Source: Ignelater luminosus (Eukaryota > Arthropoda > Insecta > Coleoptera > Elateridae). Taken from it: a DNA stretch of 64,000 nt. Made by a program: the position numbers and the translations under genes. The notes under the pieces were generated by a model. That model made no database searches, had not been told where the DNA came from, and saw only the letters and a list, made by a program, of their open reading frames with translations. The stretch lies in the NCBI GenBank assembly GCA_011009095.1, contig VTPC01091034.1, forward strand, positions 128,405 through 192,404, given 5' to 3'. This document shows, in pieces, positions 53,111 through 64,000 of the stretch (its first letter is position 1; every line of letters begins with the position of its first letter).

Positions 53111-56100
53111 TTTCGATCGGTGATCGCAACAAGCCCATTTCTACCCCAAGAGGATGAAAGAAGAGTTTCATAATGAATTTTTTTTGCACGACCGCCTGTA
53201 AAGTTGGCGCTTTACAACTAGTTGTCAATGTCGAAAGTTGACAATTATAAACATTTACAATTAATTTCACGTATCGATGTTATAATGGCCGTATCGATGT
53301 CGTAATGAAACATTATACGTTCCTATGATCTTAGCCAACTTTATTTTTTAACCTACCGTCAACGGTTTTTCTTTATTCTTTTCTTTAAAATACGGCCATG
53401 CAAAAAATATTGTATATAACTCGAGTGTAAATGATCGTTTTTGAACGAGTAAGAAGTTTATGGTACGAGCGATGAGCTGTAACTCAAAGTTGAATTTTTA
53501 AATGGACCATTCAAGAAATTAAACTTTAAGTTACAGTGCAGTCATGGAAAGGACTAGAAAAAAACAACTGACGGCATTGAATTCTACGTTAAAAAGTGCC
53601 TGAACAATGCTAAAATAATTTTGTTCTAGCTTCGAAAATAAAGGAGTTACAGCAAAATAAAGAAATCGGCCATTTTTCACTTTTTCTCTTTAGGAAAAAA
53701 CAAAAGACGGCAGCTTATTTCTGGCAACGGTAATGGAATAAGCATGAAAAAGAGATTACAAGTACCCAAGCCGTTCTTATTTATCTGCCTTAATAAGAAA
53801 GTTACCCATTTAATCGCATCGAAATTGGACCACACTGTACAACCGCGAGATATATCTTATAAATCGCACTCTCTGGGATAACGTAATGTTTCAGATTATC
53901 AGTTCAGTATAAAGCTAATGCTCGTCCCAGTTTGTACGAAAATAACGCCTGTTTGACTCAGTAAGAAAAAGTTCTTGATCCGGTGCAGTACGAAAATTCT
54001 CCTCTTCAGTTCAGTATGAAAATAATGCTTGTCCAAGTCAGTACGAAAATAACACCTATCGAAATCGATACGACAACCCCTCGATGCGCTTCAGTACAAA
54101 AATCACCCGTCCGAGTCGTACGAAAAAGATCTCTGTTTGTTTCAGATCAATACAAAAATAATGGCCCGAAAAACCTGACCGACTCGATAAGCCTGACAGG
54201 TTCGACGAGCTCGAACAGCCTGACAAGCCCGACAGGGCCAAAAAGCGCGACTCAATAGGCCCGAAAGAACCCAATGGGCCGGGACAGCTCTAGAAACTCG
54301 GGCAGTCCGGTTGACCCGACGTAGGGTCGTAAAGCCCGATAAATTATTAAAATAAGGTCCGACCCCACTCGAATCTCTACAATAAGTTTGTAAGATTTTG
54401 GAAAATTAAATTTTATTCAAAACGACGCATCTTTTGAAAAAAAGCAAAAAAATTTTTTTTTTGCTAAATTGAATGGAAATATCAGAAACGTAAAAATAAA
54501 TTCTAAGTGTCCCCCCATGGTAAGCAACTTAGTTGTAAAATAATTGCAGAAAAGTATATTCTCCGTAGTAATAGCCATGTTGAAAATTTCAACTAAATAG
54601 CTCAAGTTGTTAAGGAAGTATTAAAGAAACAAGAATTTTCTTTTGAAGCTTTAACGCCGTGCACATTTATTTTTTGATATTTTATCACCTCGCTTTCCTC
54701 TTGAAACATCCTGTATATGCAGGAATTGCAGGGCCGAACTGGTCCGCAGTGCCTATAGATATTTTGATCTCTATATTATAGCATATTTGAAGTCGCATAT
54801 CTCTTAACCGACTTGCTGCAACGAGTCAGTTGTAGCAGTGGAAGACACTACAAGGGATAAGGGTTGTTTTGGTTGAATACTACTCTAGGCTAACCCGCGC
54901 CCAAAGTGTCCAGGCTAGTCCAAACTTGACCCTTCTAATTAACAAAATTTCTATTTTCTCTGAAATTATACGGTGGAATTCAGTGAAAATCGGTATTTAA
55001 TCTCATCAGGTATTGAGACAAATACTCAGATGATAAAACTGTTGAAATCACCATAAAAAACCGAAAACACCGAAATTAGGTTTTTTCGGGTTTTTTGGTT
55101 TCACAGGCATTATTTAAACTTTTTTTACATCTGAATCTGTTAAAACTTACCTTAGAATAACTCATTCTATCATCCATGATCAAAAAATACTCATGATCGA
55201 AATTTCACCCAAATTGGACATAGTGCCTAGTAAAAAGTTGAAATTTAGGATCTCAGCCGTACTTGATTTCTGGATTTGTTTGGCTCCAGGAGTGTTTAGA
55301 CTTTAGATGAATAGTGAACGAGTGATCTAAAAATATATTCACAGAAACAAAGACTCGTTTTCTTTCTTTCTTTTATGATTGAAACCCTCAAAGTGACCGG
55401 TTATAATTTCCTTTATAAATAATTAAGAGATTAAAGAATTAAGACCATAAGTAGAATTCAAGAAAAAAATTTTATTTAAATCGATAAATTAGTATTAGAA
55501 TTTACCGCGAAATCTGGAAAGTCTAAACAAGTTTGCGCGTCGCATTAAGATATGCAAAAGATATAAAAACCAAAAAACATACATTTTGCATAAAATTCGG
55601 ACTTGAAGTACTTTATTTTTGGTTAATGCAAGTTAATTCTTATTATTCAAGTTTTACATCAAAAAACGTGAATTTAATGCACGAACGCTATTTTAGTTGC
55701 TACTTATCATAATCAAATTCGGTAGGAGATTACGTTATTGCCATAATTACGTATTTGCATAAATAAAGTGATAGGAGCTACAGTAACCTTATCGTCATCG
55801 GTATGAGCTAGTCTCGATTTTCCTCAATAATATTGTATTTTCGTGCGAAGTAGCTGAAAAAAGAAACTAAAACAAACATTTACATTGTATTAGCTGATAG
55901 AAATAACGAAAGGGGGGACTTTGAATCCGCATACATTTCAGGTAAACAAAATCACAAGCGGTTCTGTTGCTCTAATCTCTAGGTACTGGTGTTATCTTTG
56001 GATTAGATTAAAATACATCTGTACAACAGCACGCAGTTTTTAATTTTTCCCCGATAGTGAAAGTATTGTTCGCGAGATTAAAGGTTCTTTTTTATATTCT

Positions 56101-56446
56101 TTTGTAACTGGAAAATTATATTCGAAAGCTTAGCCATATTTCAGTTTTATAATAGAATTGTACAACAAAAATACACATGCTACTTAAAATATGCAGTGAA
56201 TAAAAGCGGCGAGCGTTATTTGTTTTGACGTTTTTGTAAATGTTTGGATTTTCTGATCGAACACAGGGCTTCCTGAAGTATTTAGAATGAATTGATTATT
56301 TCACGCTTAAGTGTGTGATTTGCTCCTACCAACATACAGTTTGATGTTGGAACGTTTCTGCGGCGAAAGACGTTTTGTTTTAAAGGGTGATTTATTGGAG
56401 ACTATTAAAGTGTGTTTGTGTTTGACGATTTTGCGGCTATGAAAAT
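53111..56446. other. Intergenic DNA with repeat fragments
   Basis: This contains the inverted CGGGC repeat copy (53905-54380) and a hairpin of AAACCGAAAA and TTTTCGGGTTTT phrases (55055-55110). The last several hundred bases should include the promoter and 5' UTR of the gene starting at 56447, but I could not fix a start site. Confidence 0.5.
53905..54380 (-). repeat. CGGGC-rich dispersed repeat, copy 2 (inverted)
   Basis: On the - strand it opens near 54377 with GATTCGAGTGGGGTCGGACC and a TTATCGGGCTTTACG phrase, paralleling copy 1. It then runs through CGGGC-type motifs and ends in several short tandem units of the type CAGTACGAAAATAA (54180 down to 53905). Confidence 0.55.
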
Positions 56447-56450
56447 ATGA
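56439..56450 (+). promoter_or_regulatory. Three-codon upstream ORF overlapping the next start codon
   Basis: ATG AAA ATA TGA (56439-56450) precedes the predicted start; its TGA overlaps the downstream ATG as ATGA. Such an arrangement can reduce or couple initiation at the main ATG. The positions are directly visible; the effect is inference. Confidence 0.4.
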
Positions 56451-56534
56451 CTGGAGTTCGAGTCTGTTTATTTTTAGTTTGTTTCTTTGCTTGCGTTAGT
56501 ATTTGCATACCAGCACAAATATTTAACCAAGGCG
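56447..56534 (+). CDS. First coding exon of a probable secreted or membrane protein
   Basis: ATG at 56447 opens 29 codons: MTGVRVCLFLVCFFACVSIC then IPAQIFNQG. It is followed directly by a consensus donor (GTAAGT at 56535) after one base of the next codon. The N-terminus has a short polar start and a strongly hydrophobic core of about 15 residues, a textbook signal peptide, with cleavage likely near the IPA-Q region. No second exon was found before the window end; the next intron holds a 2.7-kb hAT element and other repeats. The protein family cannot be told from this exon. The splice site and signal peptide together make chance less likely. Confidence 0.6.
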
Positions 56535-57181
56535 GTAAGTTGCAGTAAGTAGATAAATTTTATGTGTGATACATTTTGTGTGTATTTAGAAAATAGAACA
56601 TAAATTAGGACATTTCTGACGTCATCCGTATGTAAATTTTTGGTTTTAAATACTGATGATAGCTTTTTACGACCGAAACGTTTTGCTAATTATAAAAGTT
56701 TAGTTTATTTTCTTGTATTTTAATAGAAAATGGGCTTTTAATAAATTCTTATTTTTAACTGGGTTTTCTAAGAAAGAAAAGAAATATTCTAAAACAAGTT
56801 ATTTTTTAACTTTAAAATAGGTTGAAGATGCATACACAGATGAAAAATATTTATTTATAAAAGTAAAAATATACAAAGTATAACATATGTAATGTTTAAA
56901 TATTTAAGTATAAAATAAACTAGAACTGAATAAATTGTATAGCCTATTTCTAAATTGTTGGATTTTACGGAAGATAATAAATATGAGATGTGATGGATTT
57001 AAGTTCTAAGTATACATGGGCAGATTAAGATGCTCAACTTTAAGATGGAAATCAATTTCTATGAGTTATTTAAAACGATGTGAAAAGACTGCACAAAATA
57101 TTCTTTTTCACGTGACTGCGAATTTAGTCAACTCATTCCAAGAACTGTTATCAATATAGTACTAGGTACTAAACGAACGAT

Positions 57182-59851
57182 TAGTGATGTGAGCTGGGTC
57201 ATATGACACGGTCACGTCACAGTCATATTGAAAATGACCGTCACGTCATTTTACTTTGTGACATCAAAATGACAAAAACATCAGTTTTATGTAAAATTTG
57301 TCATATATCAAAATGACGTGACCATCAATTTCATTCTGACCGTCACATACATGTTTAGACCTGATGTGTCCCTGTGTATATATCAACTGCTTATTCGGCA
57401 GTTTTATTGTACTGATGCAGTTACAGCTTAACCTTCCTGTGTGTAGCGTGTATTTAATATTACCGGTGCATTTATTAATTAAAAATGTCTAGAAAAAAAA
57501 CGTTGCATTTCGCTATTATAATTTAATAAAGACATACGAGTGCAAGTTTTGTAAAAACAAGACGGCTATGCATGCAACTAGAATGGTGAATCATCTAGCG
57601 GCGTGTAAAAAGTGTCTGGATATAATAAAATACGAAATTAAAAAAGAACAACGCCAACGGAACAATAAAAATGAAACTATTTTATCCTGCAGTTCAAGCG
57701 TTTCAACAGCTGCAACAGATTTACTATCACCAATTTCCAAGTTTGTTGACTGCACCACTGCAGACGAAACAGGCGAAATATGGAAATTATTGGCCATGGC
57801 CATATATGCGACAGGTTCATCCCTGAATATGACAGAAAATAAATATTGGATTAATTTTTTTAAGCGAATTAGACCTTCTTTACAACTGCCCTCACGCCAT
57901 AATTTATCATCGACACTATTGCAAAACGTGTACAATAATGTACAATTACAAGTACAAAACAGTCTAGCAAATGCTTATGTTGTTGGCATTCAATGTGATG
58001 GATGGTCTAATATAAGGAACGCTAGTATAATTAATTTTATCGTTACAACTCCACAACCAGTATTTTATAAGACAGTATCAACTGAAGAACATCGTCATAC
58101 GGGACAATATGTGGCAGAACAGATTGAAGCTGTATTTACAGATATCGGTATTAATAAGGTTATTGCATGCTGCACAGATAATGCAGCAAACATGAAAAAA
58201 GCGTGGGATTTGCTTCGGGAAAAGTATGCAGATAAACCAATTTTTTTATGGGTGTGCTGCTCACACGCTTAATTTATTAGTGAACGACATAACTAAGTTA
58301 AATACCACAGACGTATTAATAAATTCTGCGAAAGCAATTATAAAGGTTATTAAAAGTAAATCTGTGTTAACTTCTGCATTTTTTAATTTACAAAGAGAAA
58401 AGCAAGAACCTAGGAAATGCGTACTTAAGTTACCAGTTGCTCCTAGATGGGCTTCAACTGTATTATCTTTCGAGAGCCTTCTAAAGAACAAAAACATCTT
58501 CAAAGCATTGGCGATTAATGACGAATAGCAGGATTTGATAGAAAAAAGAAATAAAACCAATATATTGGATGACGATATATTTTGGAAAAGGATCGAAAGT
58601 TTCTTAAAAATTTTACAACCACTAAAGAAATGGATAACCGTTTTGGAATCAGATGAATGTAGAATAAGTGAAGTAACGGAAGCACTTATTGAAATAGAAA
58701 AAGTATTTAAAAAAAGAGCTCCCATTATCAGATCTTTCAAGTAGCGAACAGGATAAAATACTGGAAGCAGTGCAAGCCAGAAGAAAGATGTGTTTAAAAC
58801 CTATTCATTTCTCCGCAAATATACTAGATCCTAGACTGAAGGGTAAAACTTAATTTAGCTAGAAATTTACAATCATTAATTCTTATTAATCAATTATAGG
58901 CAAGCATTTGTCTGCGGGAGAAATAGTCCACGGCTTACAGTACATTCATAGTTTGGCAAGACATTTATCTAATGTTGACGAAAATAAAGTGCTAGAAAAC
59001 CTTGCTGATTTTAGAAGTAATTCTGGTTTTTTGGAAATGCAATTCGTCCAAGATTCTGCTATAAATCCAAATATATTACCTGTAACATTTTGGAAGGGAA
59101 TTTGTATAGAATTTCCGCTCAGATTTGTGGCAGAAGCGGTACTTACCATGCCAGCTACTTCTGCAGCCACAGAGAGAAGTTTCAGTTCTTATGGAAACAT
59201 ACATACAAAGAAAAGAAACCGTTTGTCGGTTAAACGTGCTGAAATGTTAACTTACGTTAACCACAATTTGAAACTGTTTAGTGCAACTGCAGACAAGATA
59301 AAAATAGTAACCAACAACGATAAATCTTTGAACTTTTTTGGATACAAAGCAAACGATGAATTACCAGAGGATTCCACTGATACCAGTGAATCGACTGTGA
59401 CTCTTGGATTAGGTACTGGCTTTTAATTTCTATTCTTTGTTTGCAACTTATTTTAACTAGTGATCTTGTTTTTCAGAAGAGAAAACCATGGCCACAAATC
59501 AATCTGAACCAGGTTTCTCGGGTTGGTATTCACCAAGATGTGCCGATCAAAGTTCTAGCAGTGAAGATAGAGAACTTTACGAAGAGATGGATGCTGCATT
59601 ATATGCTTCTGATGGACTGGAAGATGAAGATGATGTGGATAAAGATGAAGACATAGATTAAATTGTTGTTTTTTGTTTTTCTTTTCTGTTATTAAACCAA
59701 TGTTTATATTCCTTAGTCGTTTTATTACTTAAATATATGAAAGATGCGCACAAGTTATAAGTGACACAAAATGACCAAATATGACAATAAATGACAGTTA
59801 TATGACGGTCAGATGTCACGATTTTTAAATGACGGTCATTTTACATCACTA
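57182..59851 (+). mobile_element. Full-length hAT transposon with perfect 8-bp target duplication
   Basis: This 2,670-bp element is bounded by TAGTGATGT and its inverse ACATCACTA. It is flanked by identical 8-bp direct repeats CGAACGAT (57174-57181 and 59852-59859). Both ends carry clustered ATGAC(C)GTCA/TGACGTCA-like motifs in both orientations (57200-57350 and 59760-59840), probable subterminal transposase sites. It carries one transposase gene. The intact target duplication indicates a young insertion. It sits downstream of the signal-peptide exon at 56447, presumably in that gene's first intron. Confidence 0.95.
57485..59661 (+). pseudogene. hAT transposase (BED finger, DUF659, dimerisation domain), interrupted
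   Basis: The domain order is complete. A BED zinc finger (YECKFC ... HLAACKKC) comes just after the ATG at 57485. The DUF659/RNase-H core has acidic residues in IQCDGWSN and CCTDNAANM and the GCAAHTLNLL motif, then PRWAST. The C-terminal dimerisation region has ATSAATERSFSSYGN, holding the third catalytic acid. Two introns with consensus ends are inferred, 58843-58899 and 59413-59476, the last exon encoding an acidic tail to TAA at 59659-59661. Lesions: a frame change in an A8 run (57493-57500), one in a T7 run (58241-58247), one in an A7 run (58709-58715), and a TAG at 58526-58528. All key residues remain. Confidence 0.88.
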
Positions 59852-59859
59852 CGAACGAT

Positions 59860-62228
59860 AAAAGTTTTTTAAAAATATATAGCTAAACTTCATGAGGACT
59901 GAACTGGTAGCAGATATTGATCTTTTATAGACATACCACATACACCAACTTGGTTTGGGACTTCTCTTTTGAAAATTTTATTTTTAATATTCTAAAACAC
60001 AATGGGGCTATGCTCCTTCTAATAGTCGCACAAGTCGATGTGTCATTTTGTTGATTAGATAAAATATTAATTTTATTGTCTAGTTTAATATGTAATTTTG
60101 ATAATAAAACTGTTTTATTTATTGGTGAATAGTTCTGTTTACGTTAGGGGCGAACCGTTAATTTTAGCAGCTCTGGACTAACACTGTTTGGGGTCCTACC
60201 CAATTAACCTAAACTAATCCAAGTTTGGGTTAGTTGTAGCGACTCATTCATGTTACAAACCAACGATTTAAACTTTATCTATTTATATAATTTATTGACC
60301 GTGAAGGGGCCCCTTTTGATTAAACAGGGCCCTGGGCTACAGCCCATAAAGACCATGCCTAAATCCGCTCCTAGCTTACACATAGAGCACGGGACGTACG
60401 TGTATGTCTGGCACAAAATTCACCGAACTGTCCGTCAGATAAAATACGTTCAGTAGACGTCCGGATTATGTCCTAATGTCCAGTTAATGGACATTCAAAG
60501 TTCTGACAAACGTGGATGTCCTGCCTTACCGAGACTTCATTACTAGAAAAAAATCTGCATCTCGGTTGCTTGCACGTTCTAGAGCTCGAAAGCCACCAGG
60601 TCGATTTCGATGATTTCTACTCTTGGTCCCAATAGCGACCTTGCACCGTCAAAGGGAGCGAAGCAAAGATCGAAAAATCGCCTAGCCCTTAATGTCCCGA
60701 ATTGAAGAGTTTGGACGGGAGCGCTGTCTTTGGGATGTCTCTCCCATTGTTTTGAGCTAATCAAAGTCGAGGTTGGTTCCATAGACGACGGGCAGGTGGG
60801 AATCGATTGGTGTTTTTGAGAGATATCAGGTGTTTACCATAGTGGTCCAACAACAGTTAAAATCAAGTTCTTCCACTACCAGGGGCGGCGCTAAGGGATT
60901 TCCATTTCGAATAAAAAAAATTCATAAAGCGAGAAGGAAAAGAGATAAGTGAACAAAATTTGGCATACTTGCTGACAGTTCCCCATTGCACTTTCTAAAG
61001 AAGAAAAATTACCAGTCAGAAGTATTGTCCGAATCGCTTCTTATTCCAATCTTATACAGAACCGACTCTTTTCTTCAGCTGGGCGCAAAAACGGTCCAAT
61101 TAACTTTTGTTTTTCTTCCCCCACCCGCGGAAAACCGAAAATGAAACGTTTTGTGCTGTATCTCCGGAACGAAAGGTCGTATCAACTTCTTTTGTTGTGT
61201 GGGCTAGAATATAAACTTTTATATAGTTGCAGTCCGACTTATTTTCAATTGTTTTTCGGTACAATTATTTCAAACAAACCGACATGATGTATATTTGAGG
61301 TTTTATAAAGCCCTTACTTGTGGTACTTAATCAAAACGGTTTGCATCATTGGATAGCCCCACCGATTTGCTTCAAGTGTGTATTGGAATTGATACCCCGA
61401 AAAACGCCATCTTCCGGGTTAAAAAAGCGAAAAACCAAAACTAATACAAAAGCGATCGCCTTATCGAAACAAAAGAAGATAGAGAGATAAACTTCATACC
61501 GTCTCACGTTTCAATAAAAAAATGTTTGAGATTCGAATTTCCTAGGTCTGGAGTTGAGGGGGTTGGGACTTCCTTTAATTCCACTTAGAGCACTTATTTA
61601 TCTGTTATTGATTGCGGAACGGGTGCCAATCGATGCGTTTCGTAGTCCTACATCTACCGCCTGCGTCAAACTTAAATGGGGGGAAAATCCTGATTTTTAA
61701 AGGTGGAAGGTGGTAATTTGGCCCAGCCCCCTCATAACCAGTGGAACCGAGTTTAAAATGGAGATCGATGAGACCCCGTTTAATGATGCCTATAAAACAA
61801 TGACTTTTTTCACATGGTCTACGGTTTGCCCGGGAGGAGCTAAAAACTGACAAATGTTATGTCGACTTCGTAGGCCACTGACGCCCTTCCTAGTAGATCG
61901 ATTAACGTTTTTCTCGGGAAAAAAAGTAGCTAAAACAATTCGGATGTGGAAATACTTAAGAGCAAGAAAATTCTTGCAAGAAAAGAGTGGTTCTGTTAGG
62001 GTGGGGGTTTCCTTATATAGTGTACAAGGTTCACGTCTATCGTTCAATAAATAAAAAAGTTATTAATTCTAAGGTTGACGTCTGCTTTCTCTATTATTTT
62101 ATATTGGGTTAAATGAGGAAAATTCACTGGGGAGCACTTAATAATTAATTTGATACTAAAACTCGTGATTTTCCACTGTGACGAAAGGTAGTAGTTTAAC
62201 TCATCTTTAGAGATATCACAAATCAAAC
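59860..62228. other. Non-coding DNA with unclassified repeat fragments
   Basis: TE-like phrases occur at 60296-60345 (GGGGCCCC, GGGCCCTGGGC) and 60880-60900 (CAGGGGCGGCGCTAAGGG). A GC-richer region lies at 60570-60800. Open frames are short and unrecognised. No exon continuing the signal-peptide gene was identified. Confidence 0.45.
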
Positions 62229-63636
62229 TATACAGAGTGTCTCTGAAATGAACGGAAGTAAGCCACAATTAGGCCTAGTCTTCTCTATAAACCTAGGTAC
62301 TACATTGCACCGTTTCTAGAATACTAGGTGTAAAAGTTTCATTTAACATTCCTCATTTTTTAATGTCTTTGCAATAACGCGAAATATTAAAATTTTACAA
62401 ATAACTTTTTTTGCTTTGGTGTTTACTAAGTTGTAAATCCCGTATTGAATAGCGTGGAGATACAGAGGGGTGTGGACACCGCTTTTCAAAAAAAATATGT
62501 TACGTTACTGAAGACAAAACAAAAATATTTTGTTTTTGAAGTGAACATGAAATATTAAAATGAAATGCTGCACATTGGCTGTTCTCTTTAGTATTTACTA
62601 TTCTGTGAATTTCGTGATAAATAGTGTCGTCAGGGGCAGAGGCTGATATTGCACGACTTCAGATAAAATCCGATTTTATTGAAAAAAATGCGAAAGGGAT
62701 TTTGACCTTAAATTTCTTGTAGATTTCAAAAACAGCATGATAATGTTTCTTGACAGTGGTGCAGCTCGAGTTCGGGCCTCGGTTTAAAAATCTGTCGGGC
62801 TTTTCGGGCCTGCGTCGCGTCGGGTCAATCGGGCCGCTAGAGTTTATTGGGCCACTCAGCCCAAAATAAAGGAGAAAGAACTCAACAGAAATTTAAGGAA
62901 AAAGGAAGTAAAGTTAAAGAAATGTGCACGGAAAAGAAAAGGACAAAATATAAATCGAGTAGTTAAAGAATGGCAAACATAAGAAGTATCTTACAAGGGA
63001 ACAGAGTTGCTGCAAAGATAATTATGAAATACAGAGCCAAAAGCCACACACTGATACTCGATTTGATACGTGAGTTATAAAAGGGATGCACAATGGCAAC
63101 GTTGAATACTCTGCATATAAAGTAGTAGTAGTCTGTGGGTAGGAAACATGAATTAACAAAAAGGTCTGTAAAAAGAATTTACAAATTTGGGGAAAAATTG
63201 CAAGAAGGCAAAAAAGCAAATAACCAAATAAATCTGTAAGATATATAACTATATGATTGTCGGGCCGTTCGGGTCTATCGGACTTTTCGTGCCAATTAAA
63301 AAGTTATTGGGAATTTTTAAGGCCGCATGAAGTTTACCCCTGCCCGGCCGGGCTGGACCTGGAAATTTCGGCCAGTGCAGGGCTCTACAGTGGCGTAAAA
63401 CTTAATTTTTCTAAAAAGAGGTATCCGCATCTTCATGTACCTCCGCCCATAAGAACGCTATTCAGCACAAAATTCACAGTTTAGCAGACACCAAAGCAAA
63501 AAACCTATTTGCAAAATTCCATTTTAATATCTTTTAATAAGATCTAGTTTTATAGAGGAGACTAGGCCTAGTTTTGGCTATTGGCTCAGGAATCTGCTAT
63601 ATCAATATTTACGTTCATTTCAGAGACACCCTATAC
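62229..63636. mobile_element. 1.4-kb non-autonomous element with long inverted ends
   Basis: The left end (TATACAGAGTGTCTCTGAAA, followed within 60 bp by AGGCCTAGTCTTCTCTATAA) pairs with the inverse of the right end (TATAGGGTGTCTCTGAAA, AGGCCTAGTCTCCTCTATAA). The arms are about 75-95 bp. No transposase was found. A CGGGC-type repeat is nested inside. Confidence 0.65.
62757..63396 (+). repeat. CGGGC-rich dispersed repeat, copy 3, interrupted
   Basis: The first part (62757-62860) begins GTGCAGCTCGAGTTCGGGCC, and the last part (63256-63396) ends GGAAATTTCGGCCAGTGCA and GGGCTCTA. Between them, about 400 bp of A-rich DNA without the motif is either insertion or internal divergence. It is nested in the 62229-63636 element. 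Confidence 0.55.
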
Positions 63637-64000
63637 ATGATGGAATTAGATTTTAGAGACTTTTTAAGTTTTTCACTTCATAAAACAACTCGTTTTCACT
63701 ACAGGCGATTCCTATAGTACTATCTCCAAATAACGCAATATCCTATGCGCTTATGATAGATTTGGACTCATCTGTATGTTTTCTTTTGATTAAACAGAAC
63801 AAAGTTCGGAAAACCAGTTATTAACTTTGAAATAAGCGATGCTCTCAGTTTACTTAATTTTCTAGGAATTATTTGGACTTTATATTTTAGTTAAACTATG
63901 TCTGTTTAGAGATTTTCAAGTTTATGAACTAATAAGGCTAAGTTCAAATAAAACGAAAGTTTAAATAATTCTGTGATTAACTAGTAGCAAATTCTGATAA

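Noticed and set aside
60579..60782. 67-codon minus-strand frame in GC-richer DNA
   Set aside because: No recognisable domain; surrounding phrases suggest repeat DNA.

Overview
The window is nuclear DNA from an insect. It is AT-rich, the genes are split by introns with GT..AG borders, and the spaces between exons are full of DNA transposons (mariner, hAT, miniature inverted-repeat elements) of kinds common in insect genomes. I cannot place it to order or species from sequence alone.

Two conserved genes dominate, both on the + strand. (1) Paxillin (about 10143-17893; the 5' coding exon with LD1 was not found) encodes the focal-adhesion scaffold. LD2, an LD3-like motif, LD4 and LD5 are followed by four LIM domains. 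The LIM3 domain is split by an intron and can be finished by either of two terminal exons: a near one (13370-13477) that closes LIM3 and ends in an acidic tail, or a distal one (17627-17893) that closes LIM3 and adds LIM4. (2) Dynactin p150/Glued (25926-47977) is complete. Seventeen exons join in frame to give 1,279 residues, the length expected for p150: CAP-Gly domain, basic/serine-rich linker with two tiny symmetric exons, CC1, intercoil domain, CC2, C-terminal domain. Its fifth intron (about 12 kb) is a transposon graveyard.

Between them, on the - strand, lies a small two-exon gene (20499-20919) for an unrecognised 118-residue protein, convergent with paxillin. At 56447-56534 is what looks like the first coding exon of a secreted or membrane protein whose remaining exons lie outside the window.

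Mobile DNA: a mariner (6466-7747) with perfect 28-bp inverted repeats and one in-frame stop; a full-length hAT (57182-59851) with a perfect 8-bp target duplication, whose three frameshifts all sit in homopolymer runs; an internally deleted hAT-like element (21518-23167, perfect 8-bp duplication) carrying a 743-bp foldback; a second hAT-like element (23677-24930) carrying a nested TTA-flanked miniature element; a 261-bp hAT miniature element (50816-51076); small TA-flanked miniature elements; and decayed transposase or insect multicopy genes at 28280-28980, 30047-31828 and 33945-34780. From 49440 to 53110 there is a strongly diverged tandem array broken up by insertions. A CGGGC-rich dispersed repeat occurs three times.

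I found no bacterial-type operons, CRISPR arrays, rRNA or convincing tRNA genes, and no clear candidate for a wholly new system. The most interesting signals are the alternative paxillin ends, the alternative-splicing architecture of p150, and the nested and near-intact transposons.
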